Source: Mycolicibacterium vinylchloridicum (lineage in GTDB: Bacteria; Actinomycetota; Actinomycetes; Mycobacteriales; Mycobacteriaceae). Taken from it: 64,000 nt of DNA. The DNA lies in the NCBI RefSeq assembly GCF_013404075.1, contig NZ_JACBJQ010000011.1, positions 1-64,000 of the forward strand, given 5' to 3'. Under the pieces are notes generated by a model, which was given only the letters and a program-made list of their open reading frames with translations, did not search any database and was not told where the DNA came from. Numbering within the stretch: position 1 is the first letter of the stretch; every line of letters starts with the position of its first letter. A program made the position numbers and the translations under genes. Positions 52,326-61,871 of this stretch are shown piece after piece.

Positions 52326-52646
52326 ATGACCCGCACTCTCAAATATCACCTCGCAGTGACCATCGCCGGCGCAACGGCGGCGTTCGGACTGCTACTCAGC
52401 CTGGCGAGCCCGGCGGATGCCGAGTCCGCGATTGTCACGATCGGTCAGCTGGAGGCACAGGGCTTCGACGTCAAGATCGACAGGGTGGGGTCGGCGCCGC
52501 TGGCTCAGTGCGAGGTCACCAGCGTTCGCAACCCCCAGAACCAGACCCAGCTGGTGGAGATCGACCGGGGTCGCGGCCGTGACGTCCTGGTGCCGATCGT
52601 GGTCAATCGCACGATCACGGTGTCATTGAACTGCTCACGCCGATGA
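52326..52646 (+). CDS. Small two-Cys secreted protein (family copy 3)
   Basis: 106 residues. Signal peptide 1-33 ending in SPADAES. The mature sequence TIGQLEAQGFDVKIDRVG, then AQCEVTSVRNPQNQT and VSLNCSRR, is close to the 37066 product (IDRxG, CxVTxVRNPQ, VSLxC are shared). AGGAGG lies 7 bases before the ATG. Divergent from copy 2 across the mirrored operator. Function unknown. Confidence 0.8.
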   Translation: MTRTLKYHLAVTIAGATAAFGLLLSLASPADAESAIVTIGQLEAQGFDVKIDRVGSAPLAQCEVTSVRNPQNQTQLVEIDRGRGRDVLVPIVVNRTITVSLNCSRR

Positions 52647-52670
52647 GCAGGACCACCTATCCTCATCGCG

Positions 52671-53999
52671 GTGGACAGGCCGGTGGTGGTGGTCGGCAGC
52701 GGCCCGATCGGGGCCGTTGCCGCCCGCCGGATCGCCGAGGCCGGCCAGGCGGTGACCGTCCTGGAATCGGGGCCGGTCATCTCCGATCCCCCGGGTTCGC
52801 ACGTTCGCAACCAGGCCCGCTTCCAGCAGGATCCCGATTCGTACCTGGCCGGAATCGCTGCGGAATTCCGCTATTTCGACCAGACGGCTGCGCCGCGGGG
52901 ACTGCCGGGGGCATGCGTCACGTCCGCCGTCGGCGGGCAGGGCGTGCTGTGGACAAACAACTGCCCACGACCCACCGTGTCCGAACGTGGCGGGCTGCTT
53001 TCGGCTGCCGAGTGGGACCGCTATCTCGGTGACGCCGAACGCTATCTGGGCGTCGCCGACGATACGTTCGCCGGCTCCGTTCGCCAGCAGCGCATCCTCG
53101 AGCACCTGGGACCCACCCTCACGGCGACCGGCCGTGAAATCCGCGAACAGCCCATGGCGGGTCACCTGGTCGATGCCGGCACGATCCACTACGCCGCCAC
53201 CCAGGACATCCTCTCCGGCACCCGAGTGCGCATCGAAACCGGTGATGTGCAGCGCATCGTCCTCGACCAGGGTCGCGTCCGCGGGGTGCAACTCGCCGAC
53301 GGTACGATGCTGGAAACCTCGGTGGTGGTGGTCGCCGCCGGCGCCTTCGGCACACCAATCCTGCTGCACCGCTCGGGAATTCGACCTCAAGCGCTGGGCC
53401 GCTACCTGACCTATCACCCGGTCCTGTACTCGCAGCTGGTGCTCGGTCCGCAGCTGTGCGGTGGCGCCGACGATCTACCTCCGCGGCTGTGGATCCCGCC
53501 GGCCCAGGGTGCGCCGTGGAACACGATGGTGCTGCGCGACACCAATCCTGCGCAGCCGTCACCCTCCGATATCGATGTGCCCTGCGCTCAACTCGTCGAG
53601 ATGCAGTCGTTCTGCCCCGTCGACAACCACCCCGACAACACGATGACCATCACCGACAGCGGAGCCGTGCACTTCGATGTTCCGCTCCGCGAAGCCGATC
53701 ACGCGCGGATGGCCTCGGTGCTGGCCGACCAGCACGAGCTGGCCGCTGCGTTAGGGCGCTTCCGTGCCGGCATAGAACCACAGTGGATGACGCTGGGGTT
53801 CGCGCACGTGATGGGCACCTGCCGGATGGGAGCCCATGACGACGGCACCTGCGTCACCGACGAATTCGGGCAAGTGTGGGGTACCGAGAACCTCTACCTC
53901 GCCACCGTCGGGGTCATCCCGACTGCGCTGGCGGTCAACCCGACGCTGACCGGGGCGGCGCTGGCGATCCGCAGCGCCGACCGGTTACTCGCCGGCTGA
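52671..53999 (+). CDS. GMC-family oxidoreductase
   Basis: 442 residues, shorter than the usual 500-550. FAD motif VVVVGSGPIGAVAARRIAEA at the N-terminus; VVVAAGAFGTPILLHRSGIR is the GMC signature 2; the C-terminal HVMGTCRMGAHDDG and VNPTLTGAALAIRSAD complete the FAD site. It oxidises an alcohol or sugar; the substrate is not indicated. GTG start at 52671 follows TATCCT plus seven bases. It converges with a small secreted gene. Confidence 0.82.
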   Translation: MDRPVVVVGSGPIGAVAARRIAEAGQAVTVLESGPVISDPPGSHVRNQARFQQDPDSYLAGIAAEFRYFDQTAAPRGLPGACVTSAVGGQGVLWTNNCPRPTVSERGGLLSAAEWDRYLGDAERYLGVADDTFAGSVRQQRILEHLGPTLTATGREIREQPMAGHLVDAGTIHYAATQDILSGTRVRIETGDVQRIVLDQGRVRGVQLADGTMLETSVVVVAAGAFGTPILLHRSGIRPQALGRYLTYHPVLYSQLVLGPQLCGGADDLPPRLWIPPAQGAPWNTMVLRDTNPAQPSPSDIDVPCAQLVEMQSFCPVDNHPDNTMTITDSGAVHFDVPLREADHARMASVLADQHELAAALGRFRAGIEPQWMTLGFAHVMGTCRMGAHDDGTCVTDEFGQVWGTENLYLATVGVIPTALAVNPTLTGAALAIRSADRLLAG

Positions 54000-54004
54000 C
54001 CGGC

Positions 54005-54340
54005 TCAGCAGAATTCGTACTGGACATCCCAGAAGCCGGGCGCCGGATTCCACCACGCCGAGAAGTGGCCGCCCAGTGCGGGATTGGCGTCGTTGATCAT
54101 CCCCTGCCCGCCGATCCCAGGGATGAAGCCGGGCGGATCCCAGGTGATGGACAACGGGTCGCCCGGGGTCTCCGGGGTGCACCCGATCTGTTTGACGAAA
54201 TAGCCGTCAGTGACTGTCCATTCGGCGCTGGCCTGGTCGGGGGTCGGCGGTGGCGGTGCGGCATGCGCGGTCCCCGTCGCACCGATGATCGTGGCGGCGG
54301 CCACGCCCGCCGTCAGTGTCAAGCAGCGTCGAACACGCAT
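54005..54340 (-). CDS. Small secreted hypothetical protein
   Basis: 111 residues. Signal peptide 1-27 ending in GTAHAAPPP. The mature part is rich in Gly, Pro, Trp and aromatic residues, with Cys in KQIGCTPE and at the very C-terminus (YEFC), probably a disulfide. A GGGGGTG stretch lies about 8 bases before the ATG at 54340. No family recognised. Ninety-six bases separate it from the upstream GH2 gene on the same strand. Confidence 0.68.
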   Translation of the reverse strand: MRVRRCLTLTAGVAAATIIGATGTAHAAPPPPTPDQASAEWTVTDGYFVKQIGCTPETPGDPLSITWDPPGFIPGIGGQGMINDANPALGGHFSAWWNPAPGFWDVQYEFC

Positions 54341-54436
54341 CGGCGGCACCCCCGTTTTCAGCAGATTCGATCCGTCCCGCACCACGCTAGACCACCGCGG
54401 GCTGTCACCGCGTCGGTTCGGTTACCGCGGGCGTCG

Positions 54437-56398
54437 TCAGCGGCGAACGTCCGGCGGCACCATGCCCGGGGTGCCGGCGGCAATCACCGCGCGATTACGT
54501 TCCGCCACAACCGCAATCGGCATCTTGACCTGCCAGCGGTCGTAGCTCAGGAACCCGTTGACCTCGTTCTCGACATCGGTGGTCTGGGTGTAGATGGCGC
54601 CGGACAGACCGGTCCTGCGGACGATGTCCTCGAGTCTGCGACTGACCTCGACGTAGCGGTCCGTCAGACGCGCCGGGGTGCTGGCCATCTCGTAGGCCTG
54701 CGGCCGCCCCGGCCACCGGTTGCCGTCGAGCACCAGCCCCAAACCGCCGTATTCACCGTCGACACGCACCCGCCTGTCGACCGGGATGGGGCCCTTCGAA
54801 TGTGCCTTCACCAGATCGTCGTGGATCTTGGGCTCGCCGGGCCCGACGTAGGTGTGATCGTCGTACACGTCGCCGGCCAACGTGTCCCCCCGCGACTTGC
54901 AGCAATTCACACCACTGTTCGCGTCCACCATCCGGGTCGGGTCGGCGGCCTTGGCCACCCCGGCGATCCGGGCAGTGTCGAACTCACCCCAGCCCTCGTT
55001 GAACGGCACCCAGCCGACGATCGACGTCACGCTGCGCAGCTGATCGATCATCGCCAGCATCTCTTTTTCGAAGTTGGCCTTCGCGGCCGCAGACGGCTCT
55101 GGCGCGGGGCCCACCGGGATGGCCAAGGACACATCGAGCGACGGCATGTCCTGCCACACCATCAATCCCAGCTTGTCCGCCCAGTAGTACCACCGTGCGG
55201 GCTCCACCTTGCCGTGCTTGCGCACGAAGTTCATGCCAAGATCCTTGATCCGCAGGAGGTCGGATTTCAGCGCATCATCGGTTGGCGCGGTGTAGATCCC
55301 GTCCGGCCAGTAGCCCTGATCCAGCGGGCCGTGCAGGAAGGTGATCCTGCCGTTCAAAGCGATTCGCGGCCTGCCCTGCGGATCGGGCATGGTGCTGATG
55401 GTGCGCAGCCCGGCGTAACTGGAGACCGCATCGACCACCTTGCCGGACGGATTTACCAGTGCGACCTGCAGGTCATACAGGAACGGGTCGTCGGGCGTCC
55501 ACACGTGCGGATTGGGAATCGGCAGGCGGATCGTGTCACCTGCACCCGCGGACGCAGCCGAGATCACTCGACCGCCGGGCTCGGATACGAACACCATGGT
55601 GCGCTGGCCCCTGGTCCCGGCAACCCGAGGCGTGACAGCCAGACTCGTCAGATCACTCGAGATGTCGAGCTTGTTGATGTAGGTGGCATGCACCGGCTCC
55701 ATCCACACCGTCTGCCAGATTCCCGAGGCACCGGTGTAGAACAGTCCCTCTGGGTCGTTGCGCTGCTTGCCGATCGGGAATGGGTTGGCTTCGTTGCGGT
55801 CCTGGGCCCGCACCGTGATCTCCTGGGCGCCCGGCCCCCGCAACGCCTCGGTGATGTCGACACTGAACGCGGTGTAGCCGCCCTCGTGGTGGGCCACCTG
55901 TTCGCCGTTGACCCAGACGGTGGCGATTTGATCGACCGCGCCGAAGTGCAGCAGCACATGCTGTCCCAGCCAATTGCTGGGCAACTTGACGACTTTGCGG
56001 TACCACATCTCGTCGTCGTGACGCGCGATACCGGACAGGGCGGACTCGACGGGATACGGGACGAGGATCTGCTCGCGGAAGGCGGCCGGCGGTGGCGGAG
56101 CCGGCAGCACCGTGCCGGCGGAACGGCCCATATAACTCCACACCCCGTTGAGATTCAGCCACGCGGTGCGCGCCATCTGCGGGCGCGGATAGTCGGGCAG
56201 TGCGTTATCCGGTCCGACCAGCTTGGTCCACGGCGTGGGCAGCAGTGCCGGCTTCGGATGCCACATGACGACGGCCTTGGCCGGTGGGCTCCCGAGCATG
56301 GCAAAAGCCAACAGGGCCAAGGTGACTGCCGCGAATCGACCGGTCCAGATCCGACGGCGGTGGCGGCGCTCGCACGGCAGCGCAAGGTCGTCGGTCAC
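54437..56398 (-). CDS. Secreted glycoside hydrolase family 2 protein
   Basis: 653 residues. N-terminal signal/anchor (about 18-42), then a GH2 sugar-binding jelly roll (TAWLNLNGVWSYMG, WYRKVVKLPSNW, VWVNGEQVAHHEGGYTAF), an Ig-like domain, and a TIM barrel with FNEGWGEFD, where the Glu in NEG is at the acid/base position. The second Glu is likely in RVDGEYGGLG. Possible activities are beta-galactosidase, glucuronidase or mannosidase. GTG at 56398 with GGGGGGAAG upstream is preferred over more distal starts. Confidence 0.85.
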   Translation of the reverse strand: MTDDLALPCERRHRRRIWTGRFAAVTLALLAFAMLGSPPAKAVVMWHPKPALLPTPWTKLVGPDNALPDYPRPQMARTAWLNLNGVWSYMGRSAGTVLPAPPPPAAFREQILVPYPVESALSGIARHDDEMWYRKVVKLPSNWLGQHVLLHFGAVDQIATVWVNGEQVAHHEGGYTAFSVDITEALRGPGAQEITVRAQDRNEANPFPIGKQRNDPEGLFYTGASGIWQTVWMEPVHATYINKLDISSDLTSLAVTPRVAGTRGQRTMVFVSEPGGRVISAASAGAGDTIRLPIPNPHVWTPDDPFLYDLQVALVNPSGKVVDAVSSYAGLRTISTMPDPQGRPRIALNGRITFLHGPLDQGYWPDGIYTAPTDDALKSDLLRIKDLGMNFVRKHGKVEPARWYYWADKLGLMVWQDMPSLDVSLAIPVGPAPEPSAAAKANFEKEMLAMIDQLRSVTSIVGWVPFNEGWGEFDTARIAGVAKAADPTRMVDANSGVNCCKSRGDTLAGDVYDDHTYVGPGEPKIHDDLVKAHSKGPIPVDRRVRVDGEYGGLGLVLDGNRWPGRPQAYEMASTPARLTDRYVEVSRRLEDIVRRTGLSGAIYTQTTDVENEVNGFLSYDRWQVKMPIAVVAERNRAVIAAGTPGMVPPDVRR

Positions 56399-56774
56399 GA
56401 TTCTTCCCCCCGAGCTAGACACCAACCGTGGCGCGCCCCTGCGCGACCGTTTTTCTGCACAGCAAACGAACCGTTCCAGTCGCGACACGAAGTGATCCGG
56501 CAGCAGCCTTCGGGTTGACCGCAGTTGACCGGGAAGATGCCGTTGCCAGACGCACTCTAGCCGGTGGAAACCGGGGTGGCCATTATCTTTAGGCCCTATT
56601 CCCGCAGCAATGTTTCAGTCGTCGGCCTTGTTCAATGACAACCTGCGGCAAGGGTTTACGGCGGCGCCGCGGCCTCGGCTTTCACGGTCGCGGACGCGCG
56701 GATTCATAGCTTTCAGCAAACGCCGTCCGGCGTGTCGGCGCTGCGCCTGGCCGATATGGCACCATCGCCACGTG

Positions 56775-57812
56775 GTGTCACGAACTGCCAAGGCCCGCGG
56801 AGAGACGATCCCGGTGATCGCACTCACCGGCCACCTCGGCGCGGGCAAGACCACGTTGCTCAACCATGTTCTGCGTGCCCCGCACGCCCGGATCGGGGTG
56901 GTGATCAACGATTTCGGGGAAATCAATGTCGACGCCGGACTGATCAGCGGGCAGATCGACGAACCGGCATCGATCGCCGGCGGCTGCATCTGTTGCCTGC
57001 CCGACGACGGCCAGCTGGACGCCGCTCTGGCCCGGCTGGCCGACCCCAGGCTCCGGCTGGACGCCATCATCGTGGAAGCCAGCGGGCTGGCCGACCCCGC
57101 GGCACTGGCCCGCATCATCGGATTCAGCGAGATCGGCGGCGTCCGCGACGGCGGCGTCGTCGATGTGATCGACGCGGTGCAGCATTTCGACACCGTCGAC
57201 AGCGGTGGCGCGGCGCCCGCCCGATACGGTGCGGCGACATTGGTCGTGGTGAACAAGCTCGATCAGATCCGGGACGCCGACCGCGACACGACGCTGCGAC
57301 GTGTCGAAGCCAGAGTGCGGGAACGCAATTCACGGGCTCATGTGATCGGTGCCACGAACGGGCAGATCGACCCGGCCCTGCTCTACGACGTCGCCGCCGC
57401 CACCGACGAGACGGGCCAGCTGTCGTTCCGCGAGGCATTGTTCTCCGAGCCCGACGAGCATGCGCACGTGCACGCCGAGTCGGTGACGGTGACGGCCGAC
57501 GGCGCCGCCGATCCGGAGCGGCTGATCGAACTGCTGGAGGATCCGCCCGCAGGGGTGTACCGGATGAAGGGCCGGGTGGCAGTGCGTCATCGCGCGGGGA
57601 TCCGCGGCTACGTGGTCAACGTCGTCGGGCCCGCGGTCCACATCGCACGCGGCGGCGCGGCACCGGGATCCGAAAGCCACCTTGTCGCGATCGGAACACA
57701 TTTCGATACCGGAGCCGCGCGCACCCGGATGGCCGACGCGCTGCGGCCCGCCGATGGACCGCCGTCGGCGACGGCGCAGCGACGCTGGCAGCGCTACCTC
57801 ACGCGGGCCTGA
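56775..57812 (+). CDS. CobW/G3E-family GTPase (metallochaperone)
   Basis: 345 residues. Walker A GHLGAGKTTLL, the metal-binding GGCICCLPDD (C71, C73, C74) and the guanine-specificity motif NKLD; a CobW C-terminal domain follows (about 245-330). G3E GTPases deliver zinc or cobalt. No cobalamin or nickel genes are near, so zinc supply is the best guess. The start is uncertain between GTG at 56772 and 56775, and no Zur-type box was found upstream by eye. It converges with the PGRS-peptidase gene. Confidence 0.85.
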   Translation: MSRTAKARGETIPVIALTGHLGAGKTTLLNHVLRAPHARIGVVINDFGEINVDAGLISGQIDEPASIAGGCICCLPDDGQLDAALARLADPRLRLDAIIVEASGLADPAALARIIGFSEIGGVRDGGVVDVIDAVQHFDTVDSGGAAPARYGAATLVVVNKLDQIRDADRDTTLRRVEARVRERNSRAHVIGATNGQIDPALLYDVAAATDETGQLSFREALFSEPDEHAHVHAESVTVTADGAADPERLIELLEDPPAGVYRMKGRVAVRHRAGIRGYVVNVVGPAVHIARGGAAPGSESHLVAIGTHFDTGAARTRMADALRPADGPPSATAQRRWQRYLTRA

Positions 57813-57817
57813 CAGCA

Positions 57818-57851
57818 CGGCGCCCCACCCTCTGTCGAGGATGGGGCGCCG
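57818..57851. terminator. Bidirectional intrinsic terminator
   Basis: CGGCGCCCCA (57818-57827) pairs with TGGGGCGCCG (57842-57851), with an inner CCTC/GAGG stem. It lies between the convergent CobW and PGRS-peptidase genes. Confidence 0.85.
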
Positions 57852-57868
57852 CGCGAAACAGCCTGCGT

Positions 57869-60800
57869 TTAAACCACTTTGGAGACGTAGATCGTCTCGT
57901 AGTTGTCGGTCGCCCACGCGCTCATGAACGCGCCGATCGTGATGGGTTCGCCCTTCGGGAACCGCTTGACCTTGATCGTGATGGGATTGCCGTCGTCGTC
58001 GGTGACGACCTTGTCGACCTCATCAGCCTGGGCGCTGCTGCCACTGTCGTTGAGGTAGACGATGCCCTTGTTGGTGTCCACCCCGATCACCACGACGCCG
58101 TGGTTGGCCGTCTGGAAATCCTTGATGCCACCGTCGAGACCCTCGCAGTCGCCCTTGGCGCACTGAACGGCTGCCCACAGCGTCTCGGCATTGAGACCGA
58201 CAATGGGTGCATCACCCCGAGCGACCGCCGCCTCTAGATCGAGGAGGGCCTGCTGGCCCTCGTCGGGCTCGTAGACCTTGAGCTCGGCGTGAACGTATTG
58301 GCCGTAATGGATGTTCAGCAGCGCCGCGGTGTCCGGCGCGTTGGCGCCGTCCGCGCTGTTCTCGTTGATGTAGATCTTCCGGCCCGGCTTGCTCACGCTG
58401 TCAGTGGTCTTGGCCAGCTCGACGATTTGGGCTTCCGTCGGCTGCAGGGACTTGTCGCCGCGGAGTTGCCCGACGACCATTGCCGCTGCCATCAAGATGC
58501 AGTTCTCGTAGTTTTGTTCGACGTAGTACTGCGAGTTCAAGGCCGGGTTGCCGTACACGCCGTTCCCCTGGATCGCGATCTTGACCACGACGCTTTGGGT
58601 GTCAGCCTCCGCGAGCCCCATGTCGACTGCCAAGGAATGCAAGAAGTTCTGCACCTGACCGGCGACCCCGGGCAGTTTCGCGCCGCTGCCGTTTTCCGCC
58701 GTGATCACGAAGCTGTCGGTGATACCCGGCGTAACCAGTGACGAATCGACGCGATAGGTGTAGCTGCCGTCCGCCTCACGGGTGACCGTGCCGTACTTGG
58801 GCTGGGTCGTGACGGTGTAGGTCACCCCGTATCCGTTGTTGCTCTCGGCGTTGACGTCGACGCTGATCAGCTTGCCGGGCCCCGAACCCGCGCTCACGCG
58901 TGGATCCAGGCCGGGGCCGTCGTTGAAGAAGATGTAGGTCAGCCGGTCGGAAATGTCCTTGAACACAGACTGGGGTGACGGGAGCTGCGCCGCGGACGCC
59001 GCCAGCGAGGCGTCGGGTGTCGGCGGGGCCGGGGTGCCGTCGTTGCCGGGCTGGCCGGTGTGGCCGTTGTTCGCGGACGTGCCGCCGGCGGCCGGATAGG
59101 ACGCATCACCGAAGTCTCCGCCCTTGCCGCCGTAGCCTCCGGTCTCGGTGCCTGCACCGCCGTCTGCTCCGCCGTCGCCACCGTCACCGCCCTTGCCGCC
59201 GTTACCCCCGTCGACGCCGTTGAAGCCCGAGCCGGCGTCACCGCCCTTGCCCCCGACTCCGCCGGACCCGCCCATCCCGCTGGTCTGGGTGCTCGATCCG
59301 GCTCCGCCATCGCCGCCGCGCCCGCCGGTACCCGGAGTTCCAGGGGTCCCGCCGATCCCAACGGCCGGCGCTTTGGAGTCTGCCGTCGACCAACCGCCGT
59401 AGCCACCATTGCCCGCGGCGCCCCCGGCACCGCCCTCGCCACCGTTGCCCGCGGCCGCATTGGTGGTCGCCGCCCCGCCGGTTCCGCCGACGCCGCCCTT
59501 TCCGCCATTGCCGCCACTACCGCCGGTTCCGTTGCTATCGGCGGTATCTTGACCGACACCACCGCCGCCACCCTTTCCGCCTGCACCGCCGTCACCGCTG
59601 CTACCGGTATTGCCGTTGGACGAGATGACGAAGAAATACTTGCCCGTGCCGGCCTCCCCGCTGCGCTGACCGCCGACACCGCCAACACCGCCGTCACCGC
59701 CATTACCGCCGGCAGCACCGTCACCGGTAACCGCTCCCTTTTGTTGGTTCGCGCCGCGGCCACCGTCTCCGCCGGCGCCGCCCGTACCGCTGGCGCCCCC
59801 GTTACCCCCGACACCGAGGAAAAGGCTTCCGTTGCCGCCGTTTCCACCGCTGCCGCCTGCCCCACCGGCTTTACCGGCCGTGCCGTTGGGGTTGCCGGGA
59901 CTGCCGTCGACGTTCGTGACCGCACCGTTGATGCCGAAGCCGCCCTTCTGGCCGGCACCACCGGCGCCGCCGTCACCACCGGCGCCGAGGATCGACAGGA
60001 GGCCGACGTTGCCGCCGTTGCCGCCGTCGCCGCCGCCGTAGCCGCCGGCTCCGCCATTGCCCGCGTTGCCCATCCAGAGGCCGGCATTGCCACCGGTCCC
60101 ACCGTTGCCGCCCTTGCCGGGATTCTCGGACGTTTCCGGCCCTTCGCCGCCCGCACCACCGTTACCGCCGTTGGCGAACACCGACAGCAGTCCCCCGTCG
60201 CCACCGTTGCCGCCGTTGCCACCGATGGTGCCCTCGCCGCCTACGCCGCCATTGCCGGCGTCACCTTTGAGTGAGAAAAGTCCAGTGTTGCCGCCACGAC
60301 CGGCGTCGCCACCGTTCGCCCCGATCCCGTAGGCATTGCCGCCGGCGCCACCCTCGCCGCCGTTGCCATACATCAAGCCACCGTTTCCACCGCCGCCACC
60401 GGTACCGCCCTTGGTCCCGGGCGGGACGGGTCCGCCGTTGGTCTGGGCGACGCCACCGGCACCGCCGGCGCCGCCGTTGCCGTTCAGACCGGCCGAACCA
60501 CCGTTACCGCCGTCGATATGGCCTTCGACCGACTCCGCGCCGTTGCCACCGCCGCCGCCGTTACCCTGCACCAAGCCGCCGCGGCCGCCGTTGCCCCCTC
60601 GGCCGCCGCTGACCGCGACCACACCGTCGCCGCCCTCGCCACCGTTGCCGAACCAGCCTGCGGCACCGCCGTTTCCGCCATTCCAGCCGTTGCCGCCATT
60701 GCCGAGAATTCCGCCGTTGCCGCCCGTGCACTTGGTGGCCGCCGCGCAGGTGTCAGCGGTCCAGGAGTAGCCGTTGCCGATGATGATGCCGCCGTTGGGA

Positions 60801-61306
60801 TGTGCGGCGGTGCCGTTGCCGAAGAAGAAACTCACCAGCGTCTCGAGGCCGCCGCCCACGCCGACCGCGGCCGAGGTCGGCGTCTTGGTCACCGAAGCCG
60901 CGGCGGCCGAGACCTTCGATACCGAGCTCACCGGCTCCGCCGATGCGGCGTCGGGAATCACCGTGGCGGTCTTCTTGGTGGGCTTCGGGTTTCGACTGCC
61001 CGCGACCGACGATCGCGGCTTCTGCCGGGCGGGGCCCGCCTTCGCCGTCGATTTGTCACTGGATGACGAGTTGCTCGAGGAAACCGAGCCCTTCGCGCCC
61101 GCCGTACCGGTCGAGTCGGCCGTCGCCACCGCCGGCACCGATGCGATGGCGGCGCCCACACCGAGCGCGACCACCGAGGCCCCGATCCAGGTCAGCATCC
61201 TGAGATGACCGGATGCGGACTCCTTGGGTGCCGACATTCCGCCGAACTCGGCGGGCAGCATCCGCAGTTGTTGGGATTCGGACTCGAAGCGATCGGTCAC
61301 ATCCAT
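57869..61306 (-). CDS. Signal peptide-PGRS-cysteine peptidase fusion protein
   Basis: 1145 residues. After a cytoplasmic N-terminus there is one hydrophobic signal or anchor (about 38-62), a Ser/Lys/Pro linker, a PGRS-like Gly/Asn-rich repeat region (about 162-750), a beta-rich segment (about 805-880, [19 protein letters not shown]) and a C-terminal cysteine-peptidase-like domain (about 915-1145). Candidate catalytic residues are C936 in [10 protein letters not shown]1069 in [11 protein letters not shown] and N1086/D1087 in YLNDSG, a C39-like order. There is no PE domain, so it is not a PE_PGRS protein. GGGGAG precedes the ATG. Likely exposed on the cell surface. Confidence 0.85.
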   Translation of the reverse strand: MDVTDRFESESQQLRMLPAEFGGMSAPKESASGHLRMLTWIGASVVALGVGAAIASVPAVATADSTGTAGAKGSVSSSNSSSSDKSTAKAGPARQKPRSSVAGSRNPKPTKKTATVIPDAASAEPVSSVSKVSAAAASVTKTPTSAAVGVGGGLETLVSFFFGNGTAAHPNGGIIIGNGYSWTADTCAAATKCTGGNGGILGNGGNGWNGGNGGAAGWFGNGGEGGDGVVAVSGGRGGNGGRGGLVQGNGGGGGNGAESVEGHIDGGNGGSAGLNGNGGAGGAGGVAQTNGGPVPPGTKGGTGGGGGNGGLMYGNGGEGGAGGNAYGIGANGGDAGRGGNTGLFSLKGDAGNGGVGGEGTIGGNGGNGGDGGLLSVFANGGNGGAGGEGPETSENPGKGGNGGTGGNAGLWMGNAGNGGAGGYGGGDGGNGGNVGLLSILGAGGDGGAGGAGQKGGFGINGAVTNVDGSPGNPNGTAGKAGGAGGSGGNGGNGSLFLGVGGNGGASGTGGAGGDGGRGANQQKGAVTGDGAAGGNGGDGGVGGVGGQRSGEAGTGKYFFVISSNGNTGSSGDGGAGGKGGGGGVGQDTADSNGTGGSGGNGGKGGVGGTGGAATTNAAAGNGGEGGAGGAAGNGGYGGWSTADSKAPAVGIGGTPGTPGTGGRGGDGGAGSSTQTSGMGGSGGVGGKGGDAGSGFNGVDGGNGGKGGDGGDGGADGGAGTETGGYGGKGGDFGDASYPAAGGTSANNGHTGQPGNDGTPAPPTPDASLAASAAQLPSPQSVFKDISDRLTYIFFNDGPGLDPRVSAGSGPGKLISVDVNAESNNGYGVTYTVTTQPKYGTVTREADGSYTYRVDSSLVTPGITDSFVITAENGSGAKLPGVAGQVQNFLHSLAVDMGLAEADTQSVVVKIAIQGNGVYGNPALNSQYYVEQNYENCILMAAAMVVGQLRGDKSLQPTEAQIVELAKTTDSVSKPGRKIYINENSADGANAPDTAALLNIHYGQYVHAELKVYEPDEGQQALLDLEAAVARGDAPIVGLNAETLWAAVQCAKGDCEGLDGGIKDFQTANHGVVVIGVDTNKGIVYLNDSGSSAQADEVDKVVTDDDGNPITIKVKRFPKGEPITIGAFMSAWATDNYETIYVSKVV
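59050..60823. repeat. PGRS-type coding repeat
   Basis: About 590 codons of GGxGG and GGNGG-type units, read on the minus strand. The DNA is rich in CCGCCGTTGCC-like words, so other frames and the opposite strand are also open; these should not be called as genes. Confidence 0.85.
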
Positions 61307-61871
61307 ATCGGCAACTCCCCGTTAGTAGCCATAGTTTTGAATTGACCGCCAACTCACAGTTACCTGGCAGCCAGACTGGAGCATAAGGCGAACTAACTAA
61401 CGCGTCTATAATTTGCTCAAAATTGTTCGGCCGCGTCGAGAAGCCGTCGCCTTCCGGGCATGGGGTGTTAACTGATCGCGCCGGCAGCTCGGACTTGTGG
61501 CCGAGCACACCGACCAAGTCGCCGCAGCGGGTCGGTACATCGGTGCCACTCTGGCGCGCCGTGCATTAGCCCGCCCACATCGCACGTTGGCGATCACTCG
61601 CAAGATATATGCGTTCAGCAACAGCATCTTTCAGCGATCACCTACGCGCCAAGAATGCCCGCAGTCCTCGATTCAAACGGCGGAACGAAGAATTTCCGCT
61701 GGGGAACGCGTTTCCCCCACCCGGCCACCCACCCGATCGACCCAAGAAAACCTACGGTAACGGAGGTTGCTCCCGGCAAATTAACGTATCCGACAACATT
61801 GTGCGGCGACGTTGCTGAATTGTCGCCGATCCACCCCGGCTGAATTTGGTGCGGCCATTTGAATAACGGCG
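61307..61871. other. 565-base gene-free region
   Basis: No supportable gene on either strand; open frames here give unlikely translations. It must hold the promoter of the PGRS-peptidase gene. A TATAAT hexamer on the + strand at 61407 faces away from that gene. Confidence 0.4.

Noticed and set aside
53876-56518. 880-codon + strand open frame
   Set aside because: Opposite the GH2 hydrolase, which has clear motifs on the minus strand; the + translation is Arg/Gly/His-rich without domains.
56520-56771. N-terminal extension of the CobW frame to 56610, and a riboswitch upstream of it
   Set aside because: The extra 55 residues are unlike G3E GTPases, and no cobalamin-type secondary structure was recognised by eye.
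58939-60274. Long open frames on both strands in the glycine-rich region
   Set aside because: Caused by repetitive GC-rich PGRS DNA; only the minus frame gives the continuous signal-PGRS-peptidase protein.
59050-60823. Repeats that could look like a CRISPR array
   Set aside because: Units are short, imperfect, in frame and without spacers; no cas genes are present.
57869-61306. Calling this a PE_PGRS protein
   Set aside because: No PE domain: the N-terminus has a hydrophobic signal or anchor.
61497-61760. 87-codon + strand open frame in the 565-base gap
   Set aside because: No ribosome site, no recognisable domain and atypical composition.
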